A stretch of DNA of 64,000 bases from Micromonospora andamanensis (GTDB lineage: Bacteria > Actinomycetota > Actinomycetes > Mycobacteriales > Micromonosporaceae): NCBI RefSeq assembly GCF_016863495.1, contig NZ_BOOZ01000004.1, positions 186,001 to 250,000 of the forward strand, written 5' to 3'. A program made the position numbers and the translations under genes. Shown here piece by piece: positions 16,341-24,402 of the stretch. The notes beneath the pieces were generated by a model. The model saw only the letters and a list, made by a program, of their open reading frames with translations. It was not told the DNA's origin and did no database searches. Each line of letters begins with the position of its first letter. Position 1 is the stretch's first letter.

Positions 16341-17540
16341 ATGGGCTTCAGCTTGCTCGCGGGGACGCGGGCGCCGGTACGGGTGTGGACCGACCCGTAC
16401 GGCATCGAGCCGCAGGCCGCACGGCAACTGCGCAACATCGGTGCGCTGCCCTGGGTGCAGGGTGTCGCGGTCATGCCGGACGTGCACTTCGGCAAGGGCG
16501 CGACAGTCGGTTCGGTGATCGCGATGCGCGAGGCGGTCTCGCCGGCCGCCGTCGGAGTCGACATCGGCTGCGGCATGTCGGCCGTGCGTACCTCGCTCAC
16601 CGCGGCCGACCTGCCCGACGACCTGGCCGGGCTGCGCCGGGCGGTGGAGGACGCCATCCCGGTCGGCTTCGCCCAGCGCGACGAGCCGGTGGATCCGCGC
16701 CGGATCCGAGGGCTGGAACAGCGTGGCTGGGTCGACTTCTGGCGGCGCTTCACCGACCTCGACCGGCGGGTGGCGCAGCTGGAGACGCGGGCCCGGCGGC
16801 AGTTGGGCACCCTCGGTGGCGGCAATCACTTCATCGAGGTCTGCCTGGAGCAGGGTGGTGCCGACGCCGGCCGGGTCTGGCTGATGCTGCACTCCGGATC
16901 GCGCAACATCGGCAAGGAACTGGCCGAGCGGCACATGGCGGTGGCCCGCCGGCTGCCGCACAACGTCGACCTGCCCGACCGGGACCTGGCGGTCTTCCTC
17001 ACCGGTACGCCGGAGATGGACGCCTACCGCCGTGACCTGTGGTGGGCGCAGGAGTACGCACGGCGCAACCGCGCCGTCATGCTCGCCGTCCTGATGAACC
17101 TGATGCGGGAACGGTTCCCGCAGGTCAGCTACGACGATCCGATCAGCTGCCACCACAACTACGTGGCGGAGGAGACCTACGAGGGGGTGGACGTGTTGGT
17201 GACGCGGAAGGGTGCCATCCGTGCCGGCCTCGGCGACCTGGGCATCATCCCCGGTTCGATGGGCACCGGCTCGTACATCGTCCGTGGCTCGGGCAACGAC
17301 TGGAGCTACTGCTCGGCCTCGCACGGGGCGGGCCGGCGGATGTCCCGGGCCCAGGCGAAGCGGACGTACAGCACTGCGGACCTGGCGGCGCAGACGTCGG
17401 GTGTGGAGTGCCGCAAGGACGCCGGGGTGGTGGACGAGATCCCCGGGGCGTACAAGGACATCAACGAGGTGATGGCGCAGCAGGCTGAACTGGTGGAGGT
17501 GGTCGCCCACCTCAAGCAGGTGATCTGCGTGAAGGGTTGA
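16341..17540 (+). CDS. rtcB: RNA-splicing ligase RtcB
   Basis: This 399-residue protein starts at ATG 16341 behind AGGAG. RtcB joins RNA 2',3'-cyclic phosphate (or 3'-phosphate) ends to 5'-OH ends using GTP and Mn2+. Signatures present are VGVDIGCGMSAVRT (metal site), GTLGGGNHFIEV, LMLHSGSRNIG and SCHHNYV. SASHGAGRRMSR carries the His that is guanylylated. The ending VVAHLKQVICVKG is the usual C-terminus. No archease or RtcA gene is adjacent. Its 3' end overlaps the convergent minus-strand gene by 29 bp. Confidence 0.95.
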   Translation: MGFSLLAGTRAPVRVWTDPYGIEPQAARQLRNIGALPWVQGVAVMPDVHFGKGATVGSVIAMREAVSPAAVGVDIGCGMSAVRTSLTAADLPDDLAGLRRAVEDAIPVGFAQRDEPVDPRRIRGLEQRGWVDFWRRFTDLDRRVAQLETRARRQLGTLGGGNHFIEVCLEQGGADAGRVWLMLHSGSRNIGKELAERHMAVARRLPHNVDLPDRDLAVFLTGTPEMDAYRRDLWWAQEYARRNRAVMLAVLMNLMRERFPQVSYDDPISCHHNYVAEETYEGVDVLVTRKGAIRAGLGDLGIIPGSMGTGSYIVRGSGNDWSYCSASHGAGRRMSRAQAKRTYSTADLAAQTSGVECRKDAGVVDEIPGAYKDINEVMAQQAELVEVVAHLKQVICVKG

Positions 17541-18588
17541 GCTGCGGTCGGCGCCCGTCGGGGGGCGGGCGCCGGCCGTACTCGTCTGCCGGTGCGACTT
17601 CCGCGTGCCAGCCCGGGGCATGCGCTGCGGCGAGCCGGTGCCAGGTCGCCGGGCCGCCCCGCAGGGGCCAGGCGCGGGTCGTGCCGTAGCCGGCACCGAC
17701 AGTGCGTAGCTCGCGGGCGAGACGCCGGTGCACGGCGGCGAGGGCCTCCGCCGCGCCGGGCGTACCGGCGGCCACCTGGTGGCGTACGGCCTCGGTGGTC
17801 CCCGCGTAGCGGTGCACGGCGGCGTCCGTGTCGACGTCGACCCGGTGCCGGCTGGTCAAGGAGAGCGTGAGCAGCGGCGGCTGTCCGTCCTCGGCGAGCG
17901 CGGCGACCAGCCGGTCGTGACCGTCCAGCACGACATGACAGTCGAGGCCGCTGATCCACCAGAGCAGGACCGGCGGGAGAAGGCCCTCCCGGAACTGCTT
18001 CCGATACGCCCTGACCCGCCCGGCGTCGGGGCTCGACAGCGGGCGGAGCGGCAGGATCTGCCGGTGCCGGTCTCCACTGAACCAGTCGATCCAGCCCTGG
18101 TCCTGCGGCAGCGGCACGGGTGCCCGCCGCTGTCCCGCGCCGACGTCCGGGCCCGCGACGTCGCCGCCGATCACCCAGCGGCCCGCGTGTAGCGGCCCCT
18201 CGACGGTCCCGGCCAGCTCGGTAGCGAAGTAATGAGCCCACCGCGCCTGCCAGGAGTCGGCCGCGTCGACAGTGCCGAAGGCCGCCGACCGGGCCGCGCG
18301 GATCGGCGGAACCGGCGGGCGGTGCCGACCGACACACGCGTACGCCACGCCGAAGCGGTCGTCAGCCACGCTGGCCAGGAGCACGATCGCGGCGCCGCGC
18401 CGCAGCACGAGCAGGCCGGCTCCGGTCGCTTCCACCCGCAGAGCGGGTCGGGTCGGCTGTGCGACCTCGAGGACCAGTGCTTCCCACGCCCCCTGCGCGC
18501 TCGACGCGGGCAGGTTCGTTCTGCCGGGCTTATGTCGGGCCACGGACCCATCATCGGTCACCACGGAAAGCGGTCGCCCACCGATCAC
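17512..18588 (-). CDS. Protein of unknown function with a ParB-like DGHDRLVAAL motif
   Basis: This soluble protein has about 358 residues if it starts at GTG 18588; longer in-frame starts reach 18834 but would run through the neighbour's promoter. An N-terminal half with strands (LLVLRRGAAIVLLASV) is followed by WVIGGDVAGPDVG and DQGWIDWFSGDRHRQILPLR. Then LDCHVVLDGHDRLVAALAE resembles the core of ParB/sulfiredoxin-like folds. The C-terminal part is Arg-rich and ends in basic, Pro-rich sequence. I cannot assign a role. It is divergent from the MFS gene. Confidence 0.65.
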   Translation of the reverse strand: MIGGRPLSVVTDDGSVARHKPGRTNLPASSAQGAWEALVLEVAQPTRPALRVEATGAGLLVLRRGAAIVLLASVADDRFGVAYACVGRHRPPVPPIRAARSAAFGTVDAADSWQARWAHYFATELAGTVEGPLHAGRWVIGGDVAGPDVGAGQRRAPVPLPQDQGWIDWFSGDRHRQILPLRPLSSPDAGRVRAYRKQFREGLLPPVLLWWISGLDCHVVLDGHDRLVAALAEDGQPPLLTLSLTSRHRVDVDTDAAVHRYAGTTEAVRHQVAAGTPGAAEALAAVHRRLARELRTVGAGYGTTRAWPLRGGPATWHRLAAAHAPGWHAEVAPADEYGRRPPPDGRRPQLNPSRRSPA

Positions 18589-18727
18589 CTCCAGGGAGCG
18601 TGAGCGGCATCGGTCACGGCTGACGGCGGCGAAAACCGTTTGACAGCACTCATATTCTGATCCTCCGTACTTTCGGCGGACCGCGAGTCGCGAGGGGGCC
18701 CTGCCCTCTCGACACTCAGGAGCCGCA

Positions 18728-19948
18728 ATGCGCCGAGCGCCCGCCGTCACCTTCCTCCTCGGCACCGTCTTCCTCGACATGCTCGGGCTCGGCCTGATCG
18801 TGCCGATCGTGCCGGCGCTGATGACCTCGGTCACCGAGGACCCCGCCGCCGCTGTTTTCTGGTCCGGCCTGCTCGGCTCCGTCTACGGCCTGCTGCAGTT
18901 CGTGGTCTCGCCACTGCTTGGCCGGCTGTCCGACCGCTACGGCCGTCGTCCGGTCCTGCTCGCGTCGTTGACCTGCCTCGGCGTCGACTGGTTGGCCCAC
19001 GCGGCGTCGCCCAGCCCGTGGACCCTGTTGGTGTTCCACGCCGCCGCCGGTGCCTGCGCAGGCACGTACACAGTGGTCAACGCCTACATCGCCGACGTCA
19101 CGGAACCCGGATCGCGGGCGCACGCGTACGGGTTGATCGGCGCCGCATTCGGCCTCGGCTTCGTCGCCGGTCCGGTCCTCGGGGGCCTGCTCGGCGCGGT
19201 CGACGTACGGCTGCCGTTCGTGGCCGCCGCCGTGCTCTGCTTCGCCAATGTCGCGTACGGCTGGTTCGTCCTGCCGGAGTCACGTCCCGGCGACCGGAAC
19301 ACGCCGCTGACCCTGCGGCTGGCGAACCCGGTCAGCGCCGTTGCCGCCGTCCTGCGCCGGCCGGTGCTCGGCCGCCTCGCCGGTGCCCGATTCTGCGCCG
19401 ACGTCGCCCGGATGACGCACCAGTCGACCTGGACGTTCTTCCTCACCCACAAGTTCGCCTTCAGCACCACCCAGATCGGCGTCGTGCTGGCCACCTCCGC
19501 GCTCGCCGGCGCGGTCTACCAGGCCCGAGCCGTCGGTCCGGTGGTGCGGCGTCTGGGCGACAAGCGCGCCGCGGTGGCCGGCAGCCTCCTCGGCTGCGTC
19601 TCGCTGACGGCGACCGCGTTCGTGTCGGTGCCGTGGCTGCTCTATCTCCTGTGCGCGGTCGGTGTGCTCGGCTCGCTCGCGGGTACCGCCGCCCAGTCGT
19701 GGATCTCCCGTGCTGTCCGGGCCGACGAACAGGGCACCGTGCAGGGCGCGCTGGCCGGCATCGGTGCCGTGGCGGAAACCGTCGTGCCGATCACGGCCGG
19801 AGTCGCGTTCGGCTGGTCGCTGACGTACGCGTCACCGGGATCGGTCTATCTCGGCGCGGCCGTCTTCGCGGCCGGGTCGGCACTGCTGCTGGCCGTGACG
19901 CCCGACGTCCGGTCGACGTCGCCCGAGCAGACCCTGGACCGGGCCTGA
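18728..19948 (+). CDS. MFS exporter, TetA/DHA1-like
   Basis: This 406-residue protein with about twelve TM helices starts at ATG 18728 behind CAGGAG. The start (FLLGTVFLDMLGLGLIVPIV) and the loop 2-3 motif GRLSDRYGRRPVLL are diagnostic of drug:H+ antiporters of the TetA group. Helix 5 carries GAAFGLGFVAGPVLGG, the antiporter motif C region. It would export a small hydrophobic compound in exchange for H+. The substrate is unknown. Confidence 0.88.
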   Translation: MRRAPAVTFLLGTVFLDMLGLGLIVPIVPALMTSVTEDPAAAVFWSGLLGSVYGLLQFVVSPLLGRLSDRYGRRPVLLASLTCLGVDWLAHAASPSPWTLLVFHAAAGACAGTYTVVNAYIADVTEPGSRAHAYGLIGAAFGLGFVAGPVLGGLLGAVDVRLPFVAAAVLCFANVAYGWFVLPESRPGDRNTPLTLRLANPVSAVAAVLRRPVLGRLAGARFCADVARMTHQSTWTFFLTHKFAFSTTQIGVVLATSALAGAVYQARAVGPVVRRLGDKRAAVAGSLLGCVSLTATAFVSVPWLLYLLCAVGVLGSLAGTAAQSWISRAVRADEQGTVQGALAGIGAVAETVVPITAGVAFGWSLTYASPGSVYLGAAVFAAGSALLLAVTPDVRSTSPEQTLDRA

Positions 19949-20811
19949 GGGCGCCACAGCCAACGCAGCGCGTCGGGCAGGAGGACGCCACAGTGGTTGG
20001 GGCTGTGCCCACCGTCACCGAGTACGAGCCGGAAGTCGTAGCCGGCCTCGGCCAGGGCTGCCGCGACGCGCAGGTTCTGGGAAAGCCAGTTCCGGTGCGG
20101 CTCGTTCCAGTGCAGATCCCGATGACCGGCCTGCATGAAGATACGTAGTGGCCTGCGAGCCTCGGTGGCGATGATCTCCGGGTACGGGTTGCCGCCGGGC
20201 ATCTGCACGAAGCTGGACAGGCAGCACAGCACCCGTCGGAACTTGTCAGGGCGCAGCCACGCCGCGGTGAATGCGGCATTCCCGCCGCTGCTGCCGCCAC
20301 AGATGGCCCACCGATCTGGATCCTCCGCGATCGAGTAACGCGTCGTGACCTGCGGGATGATCTCGGTCAGCAGGAAGGTGGCGAGGCGGTCGTCGAACGC
20401 GTCGTACTCGACGTTGCGGTTCTTCGGATGCTCGGCGTCGACGAGGATGCCGGGGTCGACGAACAAGCCGACGGTGACCGGTATGTCACCGCGATGGATG
20501 AGGTTGTCCAGGACTATCGCGCCACGGACCTCGCCGGTCGGGTCGAGGTACCACTGTCCGTCCAGGAACACGACAAGCGACGCCGGCCGCGAGGGGTCGT
20601 ACCGGGCCGGCAGATGGACCCAGAACTTCCGTGACGTGCCCGGGTAGATCTTGCTGTCATCCCAGCCGAACTCGATGGTCTGACCGATCGGCCTGCCCGG
20701 CTGCCGACGGGAGTCCGGACCGTGCAGGTACCGGACGTCCGACTGATCGACGGCGAGCGGACGGAACGGCACCTTCTCGGTCACCCCGGTGACGCTACGA
20801 GCCGTGGTCAT
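19846..20811 (-). CDS. Esterase of the enterochelin-esterase-like (Fes/IroE) family
   Basis: This alpha/beta hydrolase of about 321 residues has no signal peptide. Visible are a core strand (SLVVFLDGQWYLDPTGEV), the nucleophile elbow CGGSSGGNAAF and the His in GDGGHSPNHCG. LGDGGHSPNHCG and WLSQNLRVA fit Fes-type proteins acting on esters. The last 35 residues run antiparallel into the MFS gene's 3' end by 103 bp, so the true C-terminus may be as called or the tail may be drifted sequence. ATG 20811 overlaps the TetR stop by 17 nt; a GTG about 20 nt later is an alternative. No siderophore genes are adjacent. Confidence 0.8.
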   Translation of the reverse strand: MTTARSVTGVTEKVPFRPLAVDQSDVRYLHGPDSRRQPGRPIGQTIEFGWDDSKIYPGTSRKFWVHLPARYDPSRPASLVVFLDGQWYLDPTGEVRGAIVLDNLIHRGDIPVTVGLFVDPGILVDAEHPKNRNVEYDAFDDRLATFLLTEIIPQVTTRYSIAEDPDRWAICGGSSGGNAAFTAAWLRPDKFRRVLCCLSSFVQMPGGNPYPEIIATEARRPLRIFMQAGHRDLHWNEPHRNWLSQNLRVAAALAEAGYDFRLVLGDGGHSPNHCGVLLPDALRWLWRPQARSRVCSGDVDRTSGVTASSSADPAAKTAAPR

Positions 20812-21412
20812 CCCGGGCAACGGCATTCGCGGTGGAGGCAGCCGTCAGGGTGGTGATGGCGCGGCGGATGCGGCTGGCCGCCGCCGGGCTCTCCCCGTCG
20901 GTGAGGGCGACGTGGTGCAGGACTCCGACCGCCGCCAGCGCCAGCGCCTCGGTGTCGGCGGGTGCGGCCAGTCGTCCGATGCGCTGCTCGGCGTCCAGGT
21001 AGGCGACGACGGCGCGTTCGAGGGCGCGCAGCGCGGCGCCGCCGCTGCCCAGTACCGCTTCGACGGCTGCCACGAGCGTCGGCCGGTAGGCGAAGAGCCG
21101 GGTGACGGCCAGCATCGTGATCATCGGGGTGGCGAGCAGCGTCGCACTGAGATTCGCGTCGACGGTGCCGGTGCCGGCCCGATCGGGGAGCCCGGCCGCT
21201 ACGGCGGCGATCTGGAAGCTCCGGTCGACCGCGTAGCCGGTCAGGAAGTCGTCGAAGCTGGCGAAGTGGGCGAAGAGCAGCCCGGTGGCGACGCCGCCCG
21301 CCTGGGTCACGGCCCGGCTGGTGAGCTGGCTGGGCCCGGCCGCCACGATCACGCGTTCCGCGGCGGCGAACAGGTGCTGCCGGGGCTCGGTGATGGCGAC
21401 TCCGCGTGGCAT
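20795..21412 (-). CDS. TetR-family transcriptional regulator
   Basis: This 205-residue protein has an N-terminal HTH (about 8-50: LFAAAERVIVAAGPSQLTSR, then GGVATGLLFAHFASFDDFL). The HTH is somewhat degenerate but in the TetR layout, and a helical ligand domain follows. It is divergent from the FAD monooxygenase with 86 bp between them, where two copies of a TGA.CAT..GCTCA palindrome lie. It is therefore probably the repressor of that gene and of itself. Confidence 0.85.
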   Translation of the reverse strand: MPRGVAITEPRQHLFAAAERVIVAAGPSQLTSRAVTQAGGVATGLLFAHFASFDDFLTGYAVDRSFQIAAVAAGLPDRAGTGTVDANLSATLLATPMITMLAVTRLFAYRPTLVAAVEAVLGSGGAALRALERAVVAYLDAEQRIGRLAAPADTEALALAAVGVLHHVALTDGESPAAASRIRRAITTLTAASTANAVARDDHGS

Positions 21413-21442
21413 GTCGGCAGTCTACGCAACTTGCGCACCGGA

Positions 21443-21477
21443 TGAACATGCGCTCATCATGTTTGAGCATCTGCTCA
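21443..21477. promoter_or_regulatory. Two operator copies for the divergent TetR regulator
   Basis: TGAACATGCGCTCA (21443-21456) and TGAGCATCTGCTCA (21464-21477) share TGA-x-CAT-xx-GCTCA, and the second is a perfect 6+6 palindrome. Their centres are 21 bp apart, two helical turns, as expected for two dimers side by side on the same face. Confidence 0.65.
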
Positions 21478-21498
21478 TACCTCACCCCGGGGGTCCGA

Positions 21499-22656
21499 AT
21501 GAAGCGAACGGTGATCGTCGGCGCCGGCATAGCCGGCCTCGCCACCGCCCTGCGAATGGCACGCGACGGTTGGCAGCCGATCGTCGTCGAACGGGCCCCG
21601 GCCCGGCGCAGCGGCGGCTACCTGGTGAACCTGCTCGGGGCGGGCTATGACGCCGTCGAGCGGCTCGGTCTGGTTCCCGCCCTCGCCGAGCACACGCTTG
21701 GCGTGTTCACCACCGTGCTGGTCCGAGCGGACGGTCGGCCGAAGCTCACGGTGCCCTCGGTGGTCGCCGAGGCCGCGCTGGGCCCCCGCACCCTGACGGT
21801 GTTCCGCGGCGACCTGGAGAGCGTGCTCTACGAGGCGGTACGCGATCGGGCCGAGATCCGCTTCGGCACCACAGTCGAGTCCGTGGACCAGGACGCCGAC
21901 CGGGTGGTGGTCACGCTCAGCGACGGCACCACCGAGGAGGTCGATCTGCTCGTCGGTGCCGATGGTGTGCACTCCGTGACCCGGGCGGCGCTGTTCGGTT
22001 CCGGTCATCGGGTCGACCTGCCGTACGTGGTGGCGGCCTTCCCGCTCAGCCGTCCGCCCGAGGCCGTGTCCGCGTCGTCCGCCACCACGTTCATCGGCCC
22101 CGGACGTACGGCGGCGATCGTCAACCTGGGCCCGCGCCGGTCCTCGGCCTTCTTCACCTACCGCTGCGCGGACCCCGACCGGGAACTGGAACGCGGGCCG
22201 GTGCCCGCGTTGCGGGCGGCCTTCGGAGATCTGGCGGGTGGCGTACCCGAGGCGATCCGTGACCTGGAGGCTGACCCGGCAAACGCCTACCTCGACCGGG
22301 TCAGCCAGGTGGACCTGCCGCAGTGGGGCGTCGGCCGGGCGGTTCTGCTCGGTGACGCGGCCTGGTGCGTCAGCCTCTTCGCCGGGCACGGCGCGGCCCT
22401 GGCGCTCGCCGGTGCCGACCAGCTCGGCACCGCCCTGCATCGGCACGGCGACGACATCCGGTCGGCGCTGACGCAGTGGGAGGCCGGCCTCCGCTCCGAG
22501 GTCGTCAAACGGCAGGCGCTCGCCCGTCGGGGCATGTACCAGTACGCGCCACCGAGCCGCCTGCACGTCTGGCTGAACGAGGCCACCATCCGGGCGGTCA
22601 CCCTGCCCGGCATCCGTGGCCTCGTTCGTCGCGGCATCGAACGCCAGAACCGCTGA
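21499..22656 (+). CDS. FAD-dependent monooxygenase (PHBH fold)
   Basis: This 385-residue flavoprotein starts at ATG 21499 behind GGGGG. Present are the Rossmann GXGXXG (VIVGAGIAGLATAL, residues 4-17), the DG motif (LLVGADGVHSVTRAAL) and the GD motif (GRAVLLGDAAWCVSLFAGHG). These together mark class A aromatic or polyketide hydroxylases such as TetX-like and RdmE-like enzymes. Under TetR control, it may degrade or modify an incoming compound. The substrate is unknown. Confidence 0.85.
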   Translation: MKRTVIVGAGIAGLATALRMARDGWQPIVVERAPARRSGGYLVNLLGAGYDAVERLGLVPALAEHTLGVFTTVLVRADGRPKLTVPSVVAEAALGPRTLTVFRGDLESVLYEAVRDRAEIRFGTTVESVDQDADRVVVTLSDGTTEEVDLLVGADGVHSVTRAALFGSGHRVDLPYVVAAFPLSRPPEAVSASSATTFIGPGRTAAIVNLGPRRSSAFFTYRCADPDRELERGPVPALRAAFGDLAGGVPEAIRDLEADPANAYLDRVSQVDLPQWGVGRAVLLGDAAWCVSLFAGHGAALALAGADQLGTALHRHGDDIRSALTQWEAGLRSEVVKRQALARRGMYQYAPPSRLHVWLNEATIRAVTLPGIRGLVRRGIERQNR

Positions 22657-22686
22657 GGTGTCCGGCCGGTACCGGTGTGCGGTTGC

Positions 22687-23520
22687 TCAGCCGTACGGGT
22701 CGAAGGGGATTCCGGCCGGCTTGGCGGCGTTGAGCAGGTACTCGAACGAGCCATCCTTGATCTTGATGGTGGCCGCGCCGAAGTTGGCGTCCATCAACCG
22801 GGTGCGCAGCTCGGTGCTGGGCCAGCCGTGCCAGTCCACCACCGGCGGGTAGTGCCAGACGTGGTAGTGGTTCTCCGGCGGCTCGTCGTTGTTGTTGGCG
22901 AGCCGGAAGAAGTGCGTCGACGCGCCGTCCTTGTGGTAGACGACCTTCGGATGGGTGCCGTCGAACCGTACCTGGGCGCGCGGGTAGGTGCGTCGGCTGC
23001 TGTGCTGCGTGGTGCTCACGTACTCGACCCGGTTGGCCGCCTGGTCGACCCAGGAGATGACGTGCTCCCAGTCGTGCCGGTGGCCGCCGAGGCCACTGCC
23101 GTGCACGGCCTGGTCCTTCTCGAAGTAGCTGGCGTAGACGATCGCGCACCAGCCGTTGTTGCACCTGGAGCGGGCATACGTCTGCGACATGTCCAGATCG
23201 GAGCGGTCGCGGCAGCTGCCGTTTATCGCCCCGGTGGTCTTCAGTCCACCGTTTATCGTGCCGTCCGGGCTGATCGCGGAGACGGCGTAGCAGCCGTCGG
23301 TGTCGTAGTCGTAGGCGGGTGAGAACGACGACTCGTAGCCGCCGGCGTTGTGCGGCAGGTTGGGCAGTGAGTTCGCGTGGGCCGGTGCCGCCGGGACCAG
23401 GACGCCCAGCGCGGCCAGCCCGGCGACGAGTCGGGCCGGCCAGCGCCGGTAGGGCCTGGCCGGCCGGCCGGAGGGAGGGCTGGCCGGCGGGGGAGCGGGC
23501 GGTGCGGACGCGAGTTCCAT
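22687..23520 (-). CDS. NPP1/NLP necrosis-inducing-like secreted protein
   Basis: This 277-residue protein has a Pro-rich N-terminus, a signal helix (RLVAGLAALGVLVPAAPAHA) and an NPP1 domain. The domain carries the hallmark GHRHDWEH with the His, Asp and Glu that bind the divalent cation in fungal and oomycete members. Paired Cys (CYAV..SC, RCNNGWC) are typical. NLPs from plant pathogens bind sphingolipids and lyse eudicot membranes. In soil actinomycetes the role is unknown. Confidence 0.9.
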   Translation of the reverse strand: MELASAPPAPPPASPPSGRPARPYRRWPARLVAGLAALGVLVPAAPAHANSLPNLPHNAGGYESSFSPAYDYDTDGCYAVSAISPDGTINGGLKTTGAINGSCRDRSDLDMSQTYARSRCNNGWCAIVYASYFEKDQAVHGSGLGGHRHDWEHVISWVDQAANRVEYVSTTQHSSRRTYPRAQVRFDGTHPKVVYHKDGASTHFFRLANNNDEPPENHYHVWHYPPVVDWHGWPSTELRTRLMDANFGAATIKIKDGSFEYLLNAAKPAGIPFDPYG

Positions 23521-23625
23521 GGCTATCTATATCGCACGCCGGGGCGTCCGGGTCAACGCCAAACATGAGGACGGCTCATTAACGGTGGGTGTGCGGGACA
23601 GCTGTTGAACCCCGCGGACCTGGGA

Positions 23626-24282
23626 TCACGCCGTGCCGCAGCGACTGAGCAGGATCGGGACACCGTCGCCGGTCAGCTCCGCGTAGTAGCTCTGACGTCC
23701 GGTCATCGCCATCGTCAGGGCGAGCGTGGCACCGGACACCAGCGGCCCGGCGCCTGTGGTGAAGGGTCCGTCGGTCGCCGCCAGGCGCAACCCACGGATC
23801 CGGGTCCTGGTCGGCACGGTGAGGTCCGAGCCGGCGAAGTACTCGGCGACCCGGGTGACGGTCCCGATCGGGTACGCGCGGTCCAGCCCCAGCGGGCGGC
23901 GGATGTCCTGGCCGTGCACGATCTGCTCGCCGAGCATCGCCAGCACCGGCAGGGGTGGCTTGGTGGTGCTGGTGATGATCCGGCGGAACCCGGCGAGGGT
24001 GTCGTCGGGGGTGTCGCCCAGATGTTCGTTGAGCCGCATGAGCACCTGTCGGTCGAAGTCCCACCGGCAGCGGATCACGCCGAGCATCCAGCGCACGGGG
24101 TTGAGGCTGGCCGCCGCGGTGAGATGTGCGAGAACCTCGCGCACCGTCAGACCCGTGCAAAGTGACGGTGTGGTCCACCTGTCGGTGGTCAGGACGGCGA
24201 GATCGTCGGCAAGCGCCGCCCGTTCCGCGTGGACCAGCGCCCAGACGCCGGTGCGGTCGAGTGCCGGAATGTACTCGGTCAT
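23626..24282 (-). CDS. Maleylpyruvate-isomerase / mycothiol-dependent (MDMPI, DinB-like) family protein
   Basis: This 218-residue protein begins with the family's VWALVHAERAALADDL helix, W..PSLCTGLTVREVLAHLT (with a metal-binding His), and a later GEQIVHGQDIRRPLGL carrying another His. These are the TIGR03083-type features. Members use mycothiol or act as DinB-fold metal enzymes. The specific reaction is not known. It is divergent from the ECF sigma gene, 120 bp away. Confidence 0.82.
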   Translation of the reverse strand: MTEYIPALDRTGVWALVHAERAALADDLAVLTTDRWTTPSLCTGLTVREVLAHLTAAASLNPVRWMLGVIRCRWDFDRQVLMRLNEHLGDTPDDTLAGFRRIITSTTKPPLPVLAMLGEQIVHGQDIRRPLGLDRAYPIGTVTRVAEYFAGSDLTVPTRTRIRGLRLAATDGPFTTGAGPLVSGATLALTMAMTGRQSYYAELTGDGVPILLSRCGTA

Positions 24283-24402
24283 GCGATGGGCCTCCTGTCG
24301 TGGCCGCCGTTTCGCGGAGCCCGCCTGTCAGGGGGCGCGGCGAACGGGGCTGTCGTGGCATGTCGAAAGGAAGACTTCCGGCGTCGGGCAGAATCGTCGC
24401 TC

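Noticed and set aside
18640..18668. TTGACA at 18640 as the MFS promoter
   Set aside because: No -10-like hexamer lies 16-19 bp downstream; the better AT-rich hexamer is only 7 bp away.
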